Both the position numbers and the translations under genes were made by a program. Under the pieces are notes generated by a model. The model was not told the origin of the DNA and did no database searches. It was given only the letters and a program-made list of their open reading frames with translations. This document shows positions 57,001 through 64,000 of a stretch of 64,000 bases of DNA, piece by piece (the first letter of the stretch is position 1; every line of letters begins with the position of its first letter). The DNA lies in contig JAQCEJ010000013.1 in assembly GCA_027618475.1 (NCBI GenBank), forward strand, positions 1 through 64,000, read 5' to 3'. The stretch comes from Planctomycetota bacterium. Its GTDB lineage: Bacteria; Planctomycetota; Planctomycetia; Planctomycetales; Planctomycetaceae.

Positions 57001-60000
57001 CGAAGTTCAACTGCTGCTGGCGAAGAATTTCTTCCAGGCTAAACGATTTGATGTTGCTCGCTCCGAATACTCAACGGTGATGAACCGATATCCCGAAACG
57101 CCGCAGGCAGTCGAAGCCGAATTCGGTATCGGTGAATCGTTCATGGCACAAAAGGTCTACGATCAGGCCGAATCGGTGTTTGAAAAGCTTTCGAACAGCC
57201 GCGATACCGACATTGTCGTCCGCGCCGAATTTCTCCGCGGCGTGCTCGCTCATCGTCGCGGTGACCCGGACGAAGCACGCAACATTTTCCGTGCGGTGCT
57301 CGACAAAGTCCCCAGTATCGAACTGGCAAACCAGGCGTTGTATCAGCTTGCCGAAGTGTATCGGGAAGAAGAACGTTATATGGATCAGCTTAATCTGCTC
57401 AACACCGTCGGCAGGTTAGGTCGCGCCAGCAAACGGACGCATCGTCCCGGTACGTCGTTGTCGGTCGTCGTTCAAGACAGCGACCTCGGGATCAGCCGTG
57501 GTCAAAATAAGGTTCCTGTCATCGTCACGACCGAACCTGGAGGGGACCGTGAGATCGTTTATCTGACATCGGGCGGCGCGGGGCGAGGCCTGTTCCGAGC
57601 CGATCTTGATACACGTCTCGGTGAAGTCGTACAAGGCGACCACGTATTACAACTCACGGGAAAGGATATTATCCGTTGCGATTATCCCGATGAATTCAAG
57701 AAAGAATTCCGCAAAGTGCCGCTGTCGGACGTCGAAATCCACATGGCGGCTGACGGAAAATTTGAAATGGCGAGCAGTCGTATCGTCGATCAGAAACAAG
57801 AATCGTTCAGCGACCAGCTTCAAAAAGAAGTCGACGACAGTCCCGAAGCGATCGAGCGGCGGGCTTCGCAGATTCGTCCGGCGTGGCAGGTCAAACCGGG
57901 GAATCAGATTTATCTACGCGTTGAAGATGCAGATCGCGATAACTCGAACGAACCCGATGAAATCGTCGTCCGACTGAATGCCGAGAGTGGCGATTCGTTG
58001 CAGGTTACCATGACCGAAACGGGACCGCATACGGGGATTTTCGAGGGGACAGCGCCGACCGGAGAGCTTCCAGCCGGGGCACTCGCCAGTGATACCGCGA
58101 TACAGCATAGTCCGCTGATGGCGATCGACCGGGATCCGAATACGTTCTGGATCAGTGAACCCGATGGAGCAACTCCCAAGTTTCTCACCGTGGATATGAA
58201 GGATTTGAAAACGGTCAATCGATTACGAATCAGTTCGCCCCGTGCCGACCAGCATATTCCGATTCGCGGTGATATTCTCGGTAGCAACGACGGACAATTC
58301 TGGTTCCGTATGGCGTCGCATCCTCTTCCCGACCCGACACCGCCGGTCACCGAAGAATTTGGCCATATGAAACGCCGCGTCTTTGCCGGCAATTATACCG
58401 GCTATTCGAACTGGCAGCAGATTCTTAATCTCAGCCGTAATATTCAACCGGTCGAAGAGGACGAGGTAACAGAACTGTTATGGTCGCGTCCTGCCGATGC
58501 TGAAGATGCGGCGGAACCATATACTGTGATCTGGGAAGGATTGCTCGTTCAAGACCGCCCGGGAGCAGCACGCATTTATGTGCAGGGTGTCCGCACAGCC
58601 GTCTGGATCGATGGAAATCTCGAACTTCCCGTAGGACAGGGTAACCGTTCGGTTGATGTCTGGCTCGAAGCGGGAACTCATCCGCTGACGATCTTCGCTG
58701 CGACGACCAATGCTGCTCAGGGAGTTGGTGCCACGATAGCCAGGGAAGATCACCGTGCCGACAGCATTGTGGCATTGCCATTCCGGGCTGCCGATTTTGA
58801 TCTCGATCGAGCCGATCTCAAACCGGCAACGCCTCGGGCTCCGATTCGAAGTGATTTTGGCCGCACCGAATGGACGATGGAATTCGAACCGATGGAACTT
58901 CGGTACGTCAAACTGATGATTCACGAATTCCTCGGTGAGGCCGTCGCCATCAATCATGTCGAAATCGCCGGCGAGGACGATGAAATCTTTATTCCGACCG
59001 AGTACGACATTCTGACGCTTCCCGATAACGATATTCTCGAAATTGCGGGAGGCGATATCATCACCGGTACGTATACCGATGAATTTACGCAAGGTGAACT
59101 TGAACACAGTCGACTGCTTTCAAGCCAGTTGACCGCCACGTATTATAACGCATCGGTGACCCCGATTACGTACGAATTTCAGCGAAATACCAACGGCAAT
59201 GTCTTTACCATTCGTAAAACATTAAAACGAATCGAACCGGGCGAACGGTTCATCGTCGAGATCGTCGATTTTGATCACGACCAGACCGATGAACCCGACA
59301 CTCTTCCCTTCGAGCTGATTGCATCGAATGGAGACGTTGTCGAATACATCGCTACGGAAACCAACCCCAACACCGGTATCTTCACAAAGGAAATCGACAC
59401 GTCAGCCGTAAAAGAAAATGGCAAGATACACGTACAAAAAGGAGATCGACTTTATCTCCGATATATCGATACGCAAAATACGTTCCCCGGACACGCCGTT
59501 CCGCGTGAAACCGCAGTGTATGTCAATCAGCCCTCAGAAGGGCAGATTCGAATTCTCGAGTCGCGAGTCATTCCTGCTGCGGATCCGCAATTAGGACCGC
59601 CGCAGTTCATTTATCAGGTGACGGACGACCGGCCGGCGACGGCATCGGTTGCCTTTGAGGCCCCACTGACCATCGAGGTCATCGATCCCGACTCGGCGAA
59701 GGATAGCGGCAGCAAAGTGACGGTCTCGGTGAAAACGACAGACGGCGCGATTGTCGATGTCGAATGCGTCGTCTCTGGTGCCTTTACGCGAACGGCGTCT
59801 CAGGTTTCCGGAGCGGCTGCCGATGCGATTGCACTCGAAGACGGACGCTTTGTTGGGCAGGTCATCCTGCAGCTCGGCAGTAAGGCGAGCCCCACCCTCG
59901 TGCCGGTCCATTCCGAAATGCCTCGGAATCTCATCGGGGGACCGAACGTGGATGACGAAAACGGTAAAACATCAGCCGTCGATCGAAGTCTGGTGACAAA

Positions 60001-61333
60001 GGTTCTCAACCTCACCGGTAAAGATCGCATCACCGGCATCTACAAAGACGAACTTCGACCGAAGGGTAAAGCACAAAGTCTCGCGGCGAACGCCCGTTTG
60101 GTTACTACGGGAAAACTCGCCTGTACCGACCGCGAATACAACAAACTGGTGACCCAGTTACATGTCGGCGAACGATTGTTTCTTCGTGTCGACGACGCCG
60201 ATCGAGATGTGACCGATGATCGCGACGCCATTGAAGTCGAAATCACAACCGAGTTCGGTGATAAAGAGCTGATTCCGCTGTTTGAAACGCTTCAGCACAG
60301 CGGTCAATTTACGGGGTCACTCACGCTCAAACCGAGTGAAAAACCAACTCCGAATAACATTTCCGCCGATGATCCGGCGATCGAATGCTTTTTCGGCGAT
60401 ACGCTGTCGATCCGGTATTTCGATCCGTCCGCCAGCACCGAACAGGGAAAACTCGAACTGCTCGAAGAAATTCCGGTCGTCATCGGCACCGATGGTCTGG
60501 TCACCGCGTTCAGCAAAACGTTCAACAACGAACAACTCGCGGTCGAAACGAAATTTCATATCGCCGAGAGCTATTTTGAACTCTTTAAGAGTCACCAGGA
60601 ACTGGGTCGTAAGGCCGATTTCCAGACCGATCTCGAAGCCGGTCGACGGGTGCTTAAGGAAGTTATGGAGGATTACCCCGATCCGAAGTACGTCCCACGC
60701 ATTGCTTATCTATTGGGGCAGTTCTCGCAAGAGCTGAAGCAATGGCACGAGGCGATTCAATCGTACGATTTGATCGTGCGTCAGTATTCCGATCATTCGC
60801 TCGCCGCCGATGCGCAGTACAAGCTGGCACAATGCCACGAAGAAGCGGGCGATTTCGATCAGGCACTGGAAGCGTACGTCACTCTCGCTGCGACATATCC
60901 GAAGAGCCCGCTCATCGCCAGCGTGATGATCCGCATCAGTGATTACTTCTATAAAAACGGACGGTTCGAGGTCGCGGCGCAGGTCGGCGAAAAATTCCTC
61001 GAACAGTTCGAGGGACATCAACATTCATCACGCATGGCATTCCGTAACGGCCAATGTTATTTCAAAGCCGAAAGCTTCGTAAAAGCAGGAATTTCATTTG
61101 ACCAGTTTTCCAAGCGGTTCCCCGATGATGCTCTCTGTTCAGACGCGATGTTCTGGTCAGGCGAAAGTTTTCGCAAGGCGAACAACAATGTCGAAGCCTT
61201 TCGGCGTTATAACCGCTGTCGCTGGGATTTCCCCGCCAGCGAAGCGGCGAAATTCGCTCGTGGCCGATTGGCCCTTCCCGAGATGTTGCAACAATTCGAA
61301 TCCGAAGCCAGCGCAGTTGAGAACGATAACTAA
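54008..61333 (+). CDS. Giant secreted TPR / beta-module / discoidin-like protein (module B)
   Basis: 2441 residues. Signal peptide 1-27. TPR-like repeats fill ~40-1125. Repeated beta modules follow from ~1147 to ~2110: the best copies are at ~1298-1356 ('LRVEDADRDNSNEPDEI', 'TETGPHTGIFEG'), ~1744-1800 ('VDFDHDQTDEPDTL', 'TETNPNTGIFTK') and ~2054-2111 ('LRVDDADRDVTDDRDAI', 'LQHSGQFTGS'). Each is linked to a 'GKDxIxxxYxDEF'-like segment. Two inserted regions at ~1360-1440 and ~1621-1670 look like halves of an F5/8-type (discoidin) domain, with a PA14-like region between (~1503-1574). TPR repeats resume at ~2171-2441. Aspartates in the modules may bind calcium. Its stop overlaps the ExbB start (TAATG), so it is probably made in step with the motor. 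Confidence 0.88.
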   Translation: MKRPGTLTLFVLAILSGLFCLNLYGQAKPDQADSQTSSSEVVDEVSRQAMILETELSKYKATAPEAADVMVELADLYHANGRAFGLIRVTQRFVGAHPDDNRHQQMMLKLIDGLDAVSRNKEVTAACRQFLSNYPDAAECPAIEIRLADALLQMPNEQDATGDACRAVWKRQPQTDLGKRYALLSQTYYASSYDKNVYTKGAMLADEMLDEMPADGFLDEIAWQGVAQWRRGSEWAKSIGTAQKMIAKGIPTDKQRLRQIHYWIAQSYSSLGQWANAVASFKQARAMLDDMDIHYQIVNVMYNDAAIKAAEMDPVVTEFFQKYPDKTDRYLLRGLLALKYEREGEKATAHRLFGELLSFDAARNNHASAFLRTDPNNSDPNVPPNYSALESTLVQAIANNPTDYDRAYLRYVLAYELYRDRMKDDAKMRATLRELIVQSPTNDSYTRSAIETLLYTPESEQSFQADVGLILKSRRDHVELATFRNMPVNWADQAVKNDMHKAHAEYMTAQLAQADQDIVMRHWIIGESNDAAAPQSRDHLILTQLGALNDKQFQQIVSQQAYWLRYSAPADQRPNCVAMYGRLIQKFPKDENFALAYLQAATDYGPVEIAKAATEHMLTLIPVAHNAETYRRLALAVDQNKDPELMKKVLNWIAAQEQRLGQSVGYAYYIGDVLANLELLSDAMAYWRSHLATDLNQSDSYNCALRIARNLADAERMQFLTELTQLDTIYHGTYATWLADEYLKLNDLPKFQATLQAARKKQDAIFYRTWAVDSNPAISWIHNWRNNAEAAEADKKLIYSAVRDFNAGLPSAVAELALWELTLKDDVAPMAYLLALQNATRTAGDSTYDWDQMNIYAQSALSRKDYITAATLLTGMLSNIPAVDEGRKQSGREFVAQSYSRIGGVGVTIDEKSEIAPLLQAGLHLRLGDEDLAWQTYLNNLALFDAHRYEVPVDLMLFVCQRHIVAGGDDNHNRVEDILRGWLVKYGEAKEFDTSITAEVQLLLAKNFFQAKRFDVARSEYSTVMNRYPETPQAVEAEFGIGESFMAQKVYDQAESVFEKLSNSRDTDIVVRAEFLRGVLAHRRGDPDEARNIFRAVLDKVPSIELANQALYQLAEVYREEERYMDQLNLLNTVGRLGRASKRTHRPGTSLSVVVQDSDLGISRGQNKVPVIVTTEPGGDREIVYLTSGGAGRGLFRADLDTRLGEVVQGDHVLQLTGKDIIRCDYPDEFKKEFRKVPLSDVEIHMAADGKFEMASSRIVDQKQESFSDQLQKEVDDSPEAIERRASQIRPAWQVKPGNQIYLRVEDADRDNSNEPDEIVVRLNAESGDSLQVTMTETGPHTGIFEGTAPTGELPAGALASDTAIQHSPLMAIDRDPNTFWISEPDGATPKFLTVDMKDLKTVNRLRISSPRADQHIPIRGDILGSNDGQFWFRMASHPLPDPTPPVTEEFGHMKRRVFAGNYTGYSNWQQILNLSRNIQPVEEDEVTELLWSRPADAEDAAEPYTVIWEGLLVQDRPGAARIYVQGVRTAVWIDGNLELPVGQGNRSVDVWLEAGTHPLTIFAATTNAAQGVGATIAREDHRADSIVALPFRAADFDLDRADLKPATPRAPIRSDFGRTEWTMEFEPMELRYVKLMIHEFLGEAVAINHVEIAGEDDEIFIPTEYDILTLPDNDILEIAGGDIITGTYTDEFTQGELEHSRLLSSQLTATYYNASVTPITYEFQRNTNGNVFTIRKTLKRIEPGERFIVEIVDFDHDQTDEPDTLPFELIASNGDVVEYIATETNPNTGIFTKEIDTSAVKENGKIHVQKGDRLYLRYIDTQNTFPGHAVPRETAVYVNQPSEGQIRILESRVIPAADPQLGPPQFIYQVTDDRPATASVAFEAPLTIEVIDPDSAKDSGSKVTVSVKTTDGAIVDVECVVSGAFTRTASQVSGAAADAIALEDGRFVGQVILQLGSKASPTLVPVHSEMPRNLIGGPNVDDENGKTSAVDRSLVTKVLNLTGKDRITGIYKDELRPKGKAQSLAANARLVTTGKLACTDREYNKLVTQLHVGERLFLRVDDADRDVTDDRDAIEVEITTEFGDKELIPLFETLQHSGQFTGSLTLKPSEKPTPNNISADDPAIECFFGDTLSIRYFDPSASTEQGKLELLEEIPVVIGTDGLVTAFSKTFNNEQLAVETKFHIAESYFELFKSHQELGRKADFQTDLEAGRRVLKEVMEDYPDPKYVPRIAYLLGQFSQELKQWHEAIQSYDLIVRQYSDHSLAADAQYKLAQCHEEAGDFDQALEAYVTLAATYPKSPLIASVMIRISDYFYKNGRFEVAAQVGEKFLEQFEGHQHSSRMAFRNGQCYFKAESFVKAGISFDQFSKRFPDDALCSDAMFWSGESFRKANNNVEAFRRYNRCRWDFPASEAAKFARGRLALPEMLQQFESEASAVENDN

Positions 61334-62265
61334 TGATACGCATACTATTGATTCTGACGACTTTCATGGGATTCTGGTCGATTTCTGTTCCCGCTGTATT
61401 TGCACAGGATGAGGCGGATTCCACCTCTCCGGCTGCGTCACCGGAGGATTCATCCGTGAATTCGTCGGCAGTCAGTGACGGCACAGCTAAAGGCGATGGT
61501 ACAGCACCGTCCGATGAATCTATGGAAACAGTTGACTCTGCAACCGACGATTCCGGATTCATGAGTCGTTTCAGTGAGATGCTGCATTCCGGTGCGATGG
61601 GTCTGATGTTGAAGGGGGGGCTCTTTATGTGGCCCATTCTTCTCATGGGAATTGCGGCATTCGGCGTAATGATCGAGCGATATCGCAGTCTGAAAATGCT
61701 GGCGACCGATACACAGGCCCTGCGATCGCAAGTCCGATCGTTTCTCGAACAGGACCAGGTCGAGGAAGCACTGGAATTGTGCGAAAATCAACCGGGCCCG
61801 GTCCCCGCGATTCTCTCTGCCGGTTTGCGCAAGTACGTTGTTCTTCGACGACTGGGGTACGACGCCGCTCGCATTGAAGAGCAGGTTGTCAAGGCGATGG
61901 ATGATTACGGCATCCACGTCGTCGCTGCTCTTGAGAAACATTTGCCGAGTCTGGCGACTGTTGCCAGTGTCGCTCCCATGCTCGGTTTTCTTGGGACGGT
62001 CTCGGGCATGGTAAATTCGTTCGACACCATTGTTGCTCAAATGGGGGAAACAAATATCGTTGAAGCCGCGGCAGGGGGAATCAGCGAAGCGTTGCTGACG
62101 ACCGCATTCGGGCTCATCGTCGGAATTCCCGCTTATGTGACATTCAATTATTTTACGAGCGTCATCAATCGGTTCGTCCTCGAAGTCGAGGAATCGGCAA
62201 CCGAACTCATCGAAACGGTGACGCTGCAGATGGCATTGAGACAACGCGAATCCACAGAGGCCTGA
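61333..62265 (+). CDS. MotA/TolQ/ExbB proton channel protein with signal peptide (module B)
   Basis: 310 residues. Unlike the copy in module A it begins with a cleavable-looking signal or extra TM (~1-25) and a Ser/Asp/Glu-rich linker (~26-85). TM helix at ~95-117 ('GGLFMWPILLMGIAAFGVMI'). The conserved pair is 'VAPMLGFLGTVSGMVNSFD' and 'GISEALLTTAFGLIVGIPAYV'. It forms the proton channel with ExbD in the inner membrane. The ATG at 61333 shares a base with the previous stop. Seven consecutive G at 61614-61620 encode the Lys-Gly-Gly just before the TM helix. Confidence 0.92.
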   Translation: MIRILLILTTFMGFWSISVPAVFAQDEADSTSPAASPEDSSVNSSAVSDGTAKGDGTAPSDESMETVDSATDDSGFMSRFSEMLHSGAMGLMLKGGLFMWPILLMGIAAFGVMIERYRSLKMLATDTQALRSQVRSFLEQDQVEEALELCENQPGPVPAILSAGLRKYVVLRRLGYDAARIEEQVVKAMDDYGIHVVAALEKHLPSLATVASVAPMLGFLGTVSGMVNSFDTIVAQMGETNIVEAAAGGISEALLTTAFGLIVGIPAYVTFNYFTSVINRFVLEVEESATELIETVTLQMALRQRESTEA

Positions 62266-62330
62266 AGTGGCGATGAGCAGAATGATCCCGATGATTTTTC
62301 GACGACACGAAATATGAGCTGATCAGTAAT

Positions 62331-62768
62331 ATGCTTCAGAAACTCAAACGATCGAATCGGTTGCTCGTTGAGCCTCCCGCTGCGGCATCCGGAGATATTG
62401 CGTTCAATCTGATTGTGTTCTTTCTGGTTTGCGCGTCGATTCAGCCCGATCGTGGTTTCAAGCAGACGATTCCGCGTAGTGAAACACAGAACGAACAGAA
62501 ACAGGACGAACCACAGAACATCGAAATCCAGTTGACGCGAACAGCCGTGCTGATTAACGGTACAAACGTTCCGATTGCCGAGTTCGTCGGCCGGCTGCGG
62601 TCGCAACTCAGCGGTAAGACGCGCCCCGAAGATCGCGTCGTCATCGTCAAGAGTCAAAAGGATACCCCCTACAAACATTGGATTGACGTCACCACCCGTA
62701 TTGAAGAAGCGGGTGGAATCGTCACGCTGCAAATGGAAGAAGAACGAACCGTAACGCTGCCGCAATAA
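62331..62768 (+). CDS. ExbD-like protein with GDIAFNL motif (module B, first copy)
   Basis: 145 residues. A short basic N terminus is followed by one TM helix (~22-42). D22 in 'SGDIAFNLIVFFLVC' lines up with the proton-coupling aspartate of ExbD (the D of the 'LIDVMLVLLI' type motif), but the residues around it differ from classic ExbD. The periplasmic domain (~60-145) has 'PIAEFVGRLRSQLSG' and 'VVIVKSQKDTPYKHWIDV', which fit ExbD. A 65-bp gap separates it from ExbB, and a second copy follows 2 bp after the stop. The two probably form a heterodimer in the motor. Confidence 0.85.
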   Translation: MLQKLKRSNRLLVEPPAAASGDIAFNLIVFFLVCASIQPDRGFKQTIPRSETQNEQKQDEPQNIEIQLTRTAVLINGTNVPIAEFVGRLRSQLSGKTRPEDRVVIVKSQKDTPYKHWIDVTTRIEEAGGIVTLQMEEERTVTLPQ

Positions 62769-62770
62769 TT

Positions 62771-63187
62771 ATGAAGATTTCCCGTCGAACAATGCGATGC
62801 GATGTGCCGAACACGGCGATGGGGGATATTGCGTTCAATTTGCTCATCTTTTTTGTGATTCTCGCCCGCGCGCAAGACGACAGCCATCTGCATTGGAATC
62901 CGGCACAGGCTGAAAAACTCGAATCGTCAGGAAACTCGGTCGTCAGCGTTCTCGTCGATTCTGAAAACAAATTGTATCTTAATGGCTCCGAAATCGGCAT
63001 TTCGCAACTCGCAGATCGAATCGAAGAACTCCTCGGTAATATGCCGGCGGGAAAACGAATCGTGCTTCTGAAAGTGCATCAGGATATTCTCGCCCAACGG
63101 TTCGAACCGATTTTAGAGGCGATTAGTGAAGCGGGAGGCGATCTGGTGCATATTCTGGAAGAGAATAAAACGTCAACCCCGAAATGA
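62771..63187 (+). CDS. ExbD-like protein with GDIAFNL motif (module B, second copy)
   Basis: 138 residues, starting 2 bp after the first copy. TM helix ~19-38 with D19 in 'MGDIAFNLLIFFVILA', the same seven-residue motif as in the previous gene. The periplasmic part keeps the pattern 'ISQLADRIEELLGNM' and 'IVLLKVHQDILAQRFEPI'. The two genes look like an old tandem duplication, still similar in DNA around the motif, that diverged outside the TM region. It should be a second ExbD subunit. Confidence 0.84.
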   Translation: MKISRRTMRCDVPNTAMGDIAFNLLIFFVILARAQDDSHLHWNPAQAEKLESSGNSVVSVLVDSENKLYLNGSEIGISQLADRIEELLGNMPAGKRIVLLKVHQDILAQRFEPILEAISEAGGDLVHILEENKTSTPK

Positions 63188-63211
63188 TTTAATGAATTAC
63201 GAGAAGAACTC

Positions 63212-63667
63212 ATGACACAACAGAATCCATCCGGGCTGCGTGGTGACATCAGTCGTCTAAAGGAACATGGCGGCACGACGGTCGCCGAACTCCAGGACTT
63301 TGTCCGCCAATTGCATGGTCGAAGTCCCAGTGAAGTGCTGGGGATCGTTTCCGGGAACCTGCTGATTCGCTCGTTACTTGAAGCCACGGCTTATATGGCG
63401 GTCCTCATTGCCCTCTTGACGGTGATACCTTTCATGCTGAAGTCTGACGCGCCTCCCAAGGCCGCAGCGACGCCCGCCGCCGTTAACGCGCCGGCCAGCA
63501 CGACTGATGCGACTGCGCCGGTGAGTCCGACCACGTCGGATGACGACCTCAGCGAAGAGAACGCGCAAAAAGCGGTCGAAGTCATGGGGCTGGGCGAGAC
63601 GAAAACGGCCGACCCAGATAAAAATCCGCTCGATAATCTCGATAACCTTTTGGATGATGTGAAATAA
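63212..63667 (+). CDS. One-TM protein with Pro/Ala/Thr-rich tail (module B)
   Basis: 151 residues. A charged N-terminal part (1-50) with 'VAELQDFVRQLHGRSPSEVLG' precedes one TM helix at ~54-76 ('LLEATAYMAVLIALLTVIPFML'). Then come a Pro/Ala/Thr/Ser-rich linker (~80-113) and an acidic end ('NPLDNLDNLLDDVK'). No family is recognised. Its size, single TM and extended linker resemble TonB/TolA-like couplers without a C-terminal domain, so a link between motor and partner is conceivable. It starts 24 bp after the second ExbD. Confidence 0.75.
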   Translation: MTQQNPSGLRGDISRLKEHGGTTVAELQDFVRQLHGRSPSEVLGIVSGNLLIRSLLEATAYMAVLIALLTVIPFMLKSDAPPKAAATPAAVNAPASTTDATAPVSPTTSDDDLSEENAQKAVEVMGLGETKTADPDKNPLDNLDNLLDDVK

Positions 63668-63700
63668 CCGTTTGCACTTTAGCACATATTCAGTAACCGC

Positions 63701-64000
63701 ATGCTACCAAGTCTTTCCAGAATCCGGTCGAACATCGACACCATCACGGCGAGCGTCCTAGCCGTATGGATGGTCGCGATCGCCGACTGGTTTTTGACGA
63801 AACGCCTGCCAGCCGTGGTGACAGCGTTATTTATGCTTGCTGCCGTGGGTTATCTCGGCCGTCTTGCGTTTCAGACGTCGAGACAACCGATACGGGCGAT
63901 CCGCACGTTGAATTTACAACTGTCGGCATTGTTTATAGTGACGTGGCCGTTCGTGGTCTGGGTGTTGGACATGCTCGAACTCCGCGAGGCGAGTGCGATT
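63701..64000 (+). CDS. Membrane protein, 3' end cut by the window edge
   Basis: An ATG at 63701 opens a frame with no stop to the end of the window (100 codons). The product has at least three hydrophobic helices ('ITASVLAVWMVAIADWFL', 'VVTALFMLAAVGYLG', 'LSALFIVTWPFVVWVLDML') joined by short basic loops. It lies 33 bp after the one-TM protein and belongs to the same cluster. No family is recognised from this part. Confidence 0.65.
   Translation, partial: MLPSLSRIRSNIDTITASVLAVWMVAIADWFLTKRLPAVVTALFMLAAVGYLGRLAFQTSRQPIRAIRTLNLQLSALFIVTWPFVVWVLDMLELREASAI

Noticed and set aside
61450-62244. 264-codon minus-strand frame
   Set aside because: It lies antisense to the ExbB gene, whose conserved helices are clear; the frame is a coding shadow.
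1-64000. CRISPR arrays, tRNA or rRNA genes, insertion sequences, prophage genes
   Set aside because: I saw no regularly spaced direct repeats, no tRNA- or rRNA-like sequence, and no transposase, integrase or phage structural gene.

Overview
The window is about 64 kb of bacterial chromosome and almost certainly comes from a member of the Planctomycetes. The main evidence is the set of proteins typical of that phylum: DUF1501 and DUF1552 proteins with Tat-like leaders, a DUF1587/1592/1588/1585 protein and a DUF1549/DUF1553 protein with planctomycete cytochrome-type CxxCH motifs, a short zinc ribbon fused to ExbD, and very large secreted TPR proteins. I found no rRNA, tRNA, CRISPR array, insertion sequence or phage gene. 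Both window edges cut into unknown context, and the last gene (from 63701) runs off the right end.

Layout. 1-900: two small genes of unknown function and a terminator. 1.1-8.9 kb: a GntR/FCD regulator with a perfect 14-bp palindromic operator in front of it, then DUF1501, DUF1592-type and DUF1552 genes; a two-gene nucleotidyltransferase cassette sits inside this run. 9.0-11.9 kb: a secreted TPR-metallopeptidase. 12.1 kb: MazG. 12.8-25.0 kb (module A): a one-TM TonB/TolA-like protein, ExbB, ExbD, a zinc-ribbon ExbD, an FHA-TM-TPR-PQQ protein, a TPR/solute-binding-protein fusion and a secreted protein of unknown function. 25.1-30.8 kb, minus strand: a galactonate-dehydratase-like enolase; then M28 peptidase, Spherulin-4-like protein, MBOAT acyltransferase and a membrane protein, arranged like an operon. 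31.1-33.6 kb: an inactive plus an active M16 peptidase. 34-46 kb: GalE, a two-component system, an HpaI aldolase, an SDR epimerase, a GAF/HD-GYP protein, a TIM-barrel epimerase with two amidohydrolase-like proteins, and an M24 peptidase. 46.5 kb: a secreted tandem HMA-like protein. 47.4-51.0 kb: a DUF1549/1553-DUF1501 pair. 51.4-64.0 kb (module B): an 834-residue and a 2441-residue secreted TPR protein sharing a repeated beta-type module, then ExbB, two unusual ExbD proteins and two membrane proteins.

The most interesting content is the two ExbB/ExbD modules, A and B. Each couples a proton-driven motor (known family function) to very large envelope proteins rather than to a recognisable TonB and outer-membrane receptor. 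Module B has a close gene order, including a TAATG overlap between the giant protein and ExbB, and its two ExbD proteins share a G-D-I-A-F-N-L motif around the membrane aspartate. I infer that both modules are envelope machines in which PMF-driven movement is transmitted to giant periplasmic or surface proteins. Their substrate and output are unknown. The other clusters look like ordinary planctomycete sugar-acid, polysaccharide and protein turnover.
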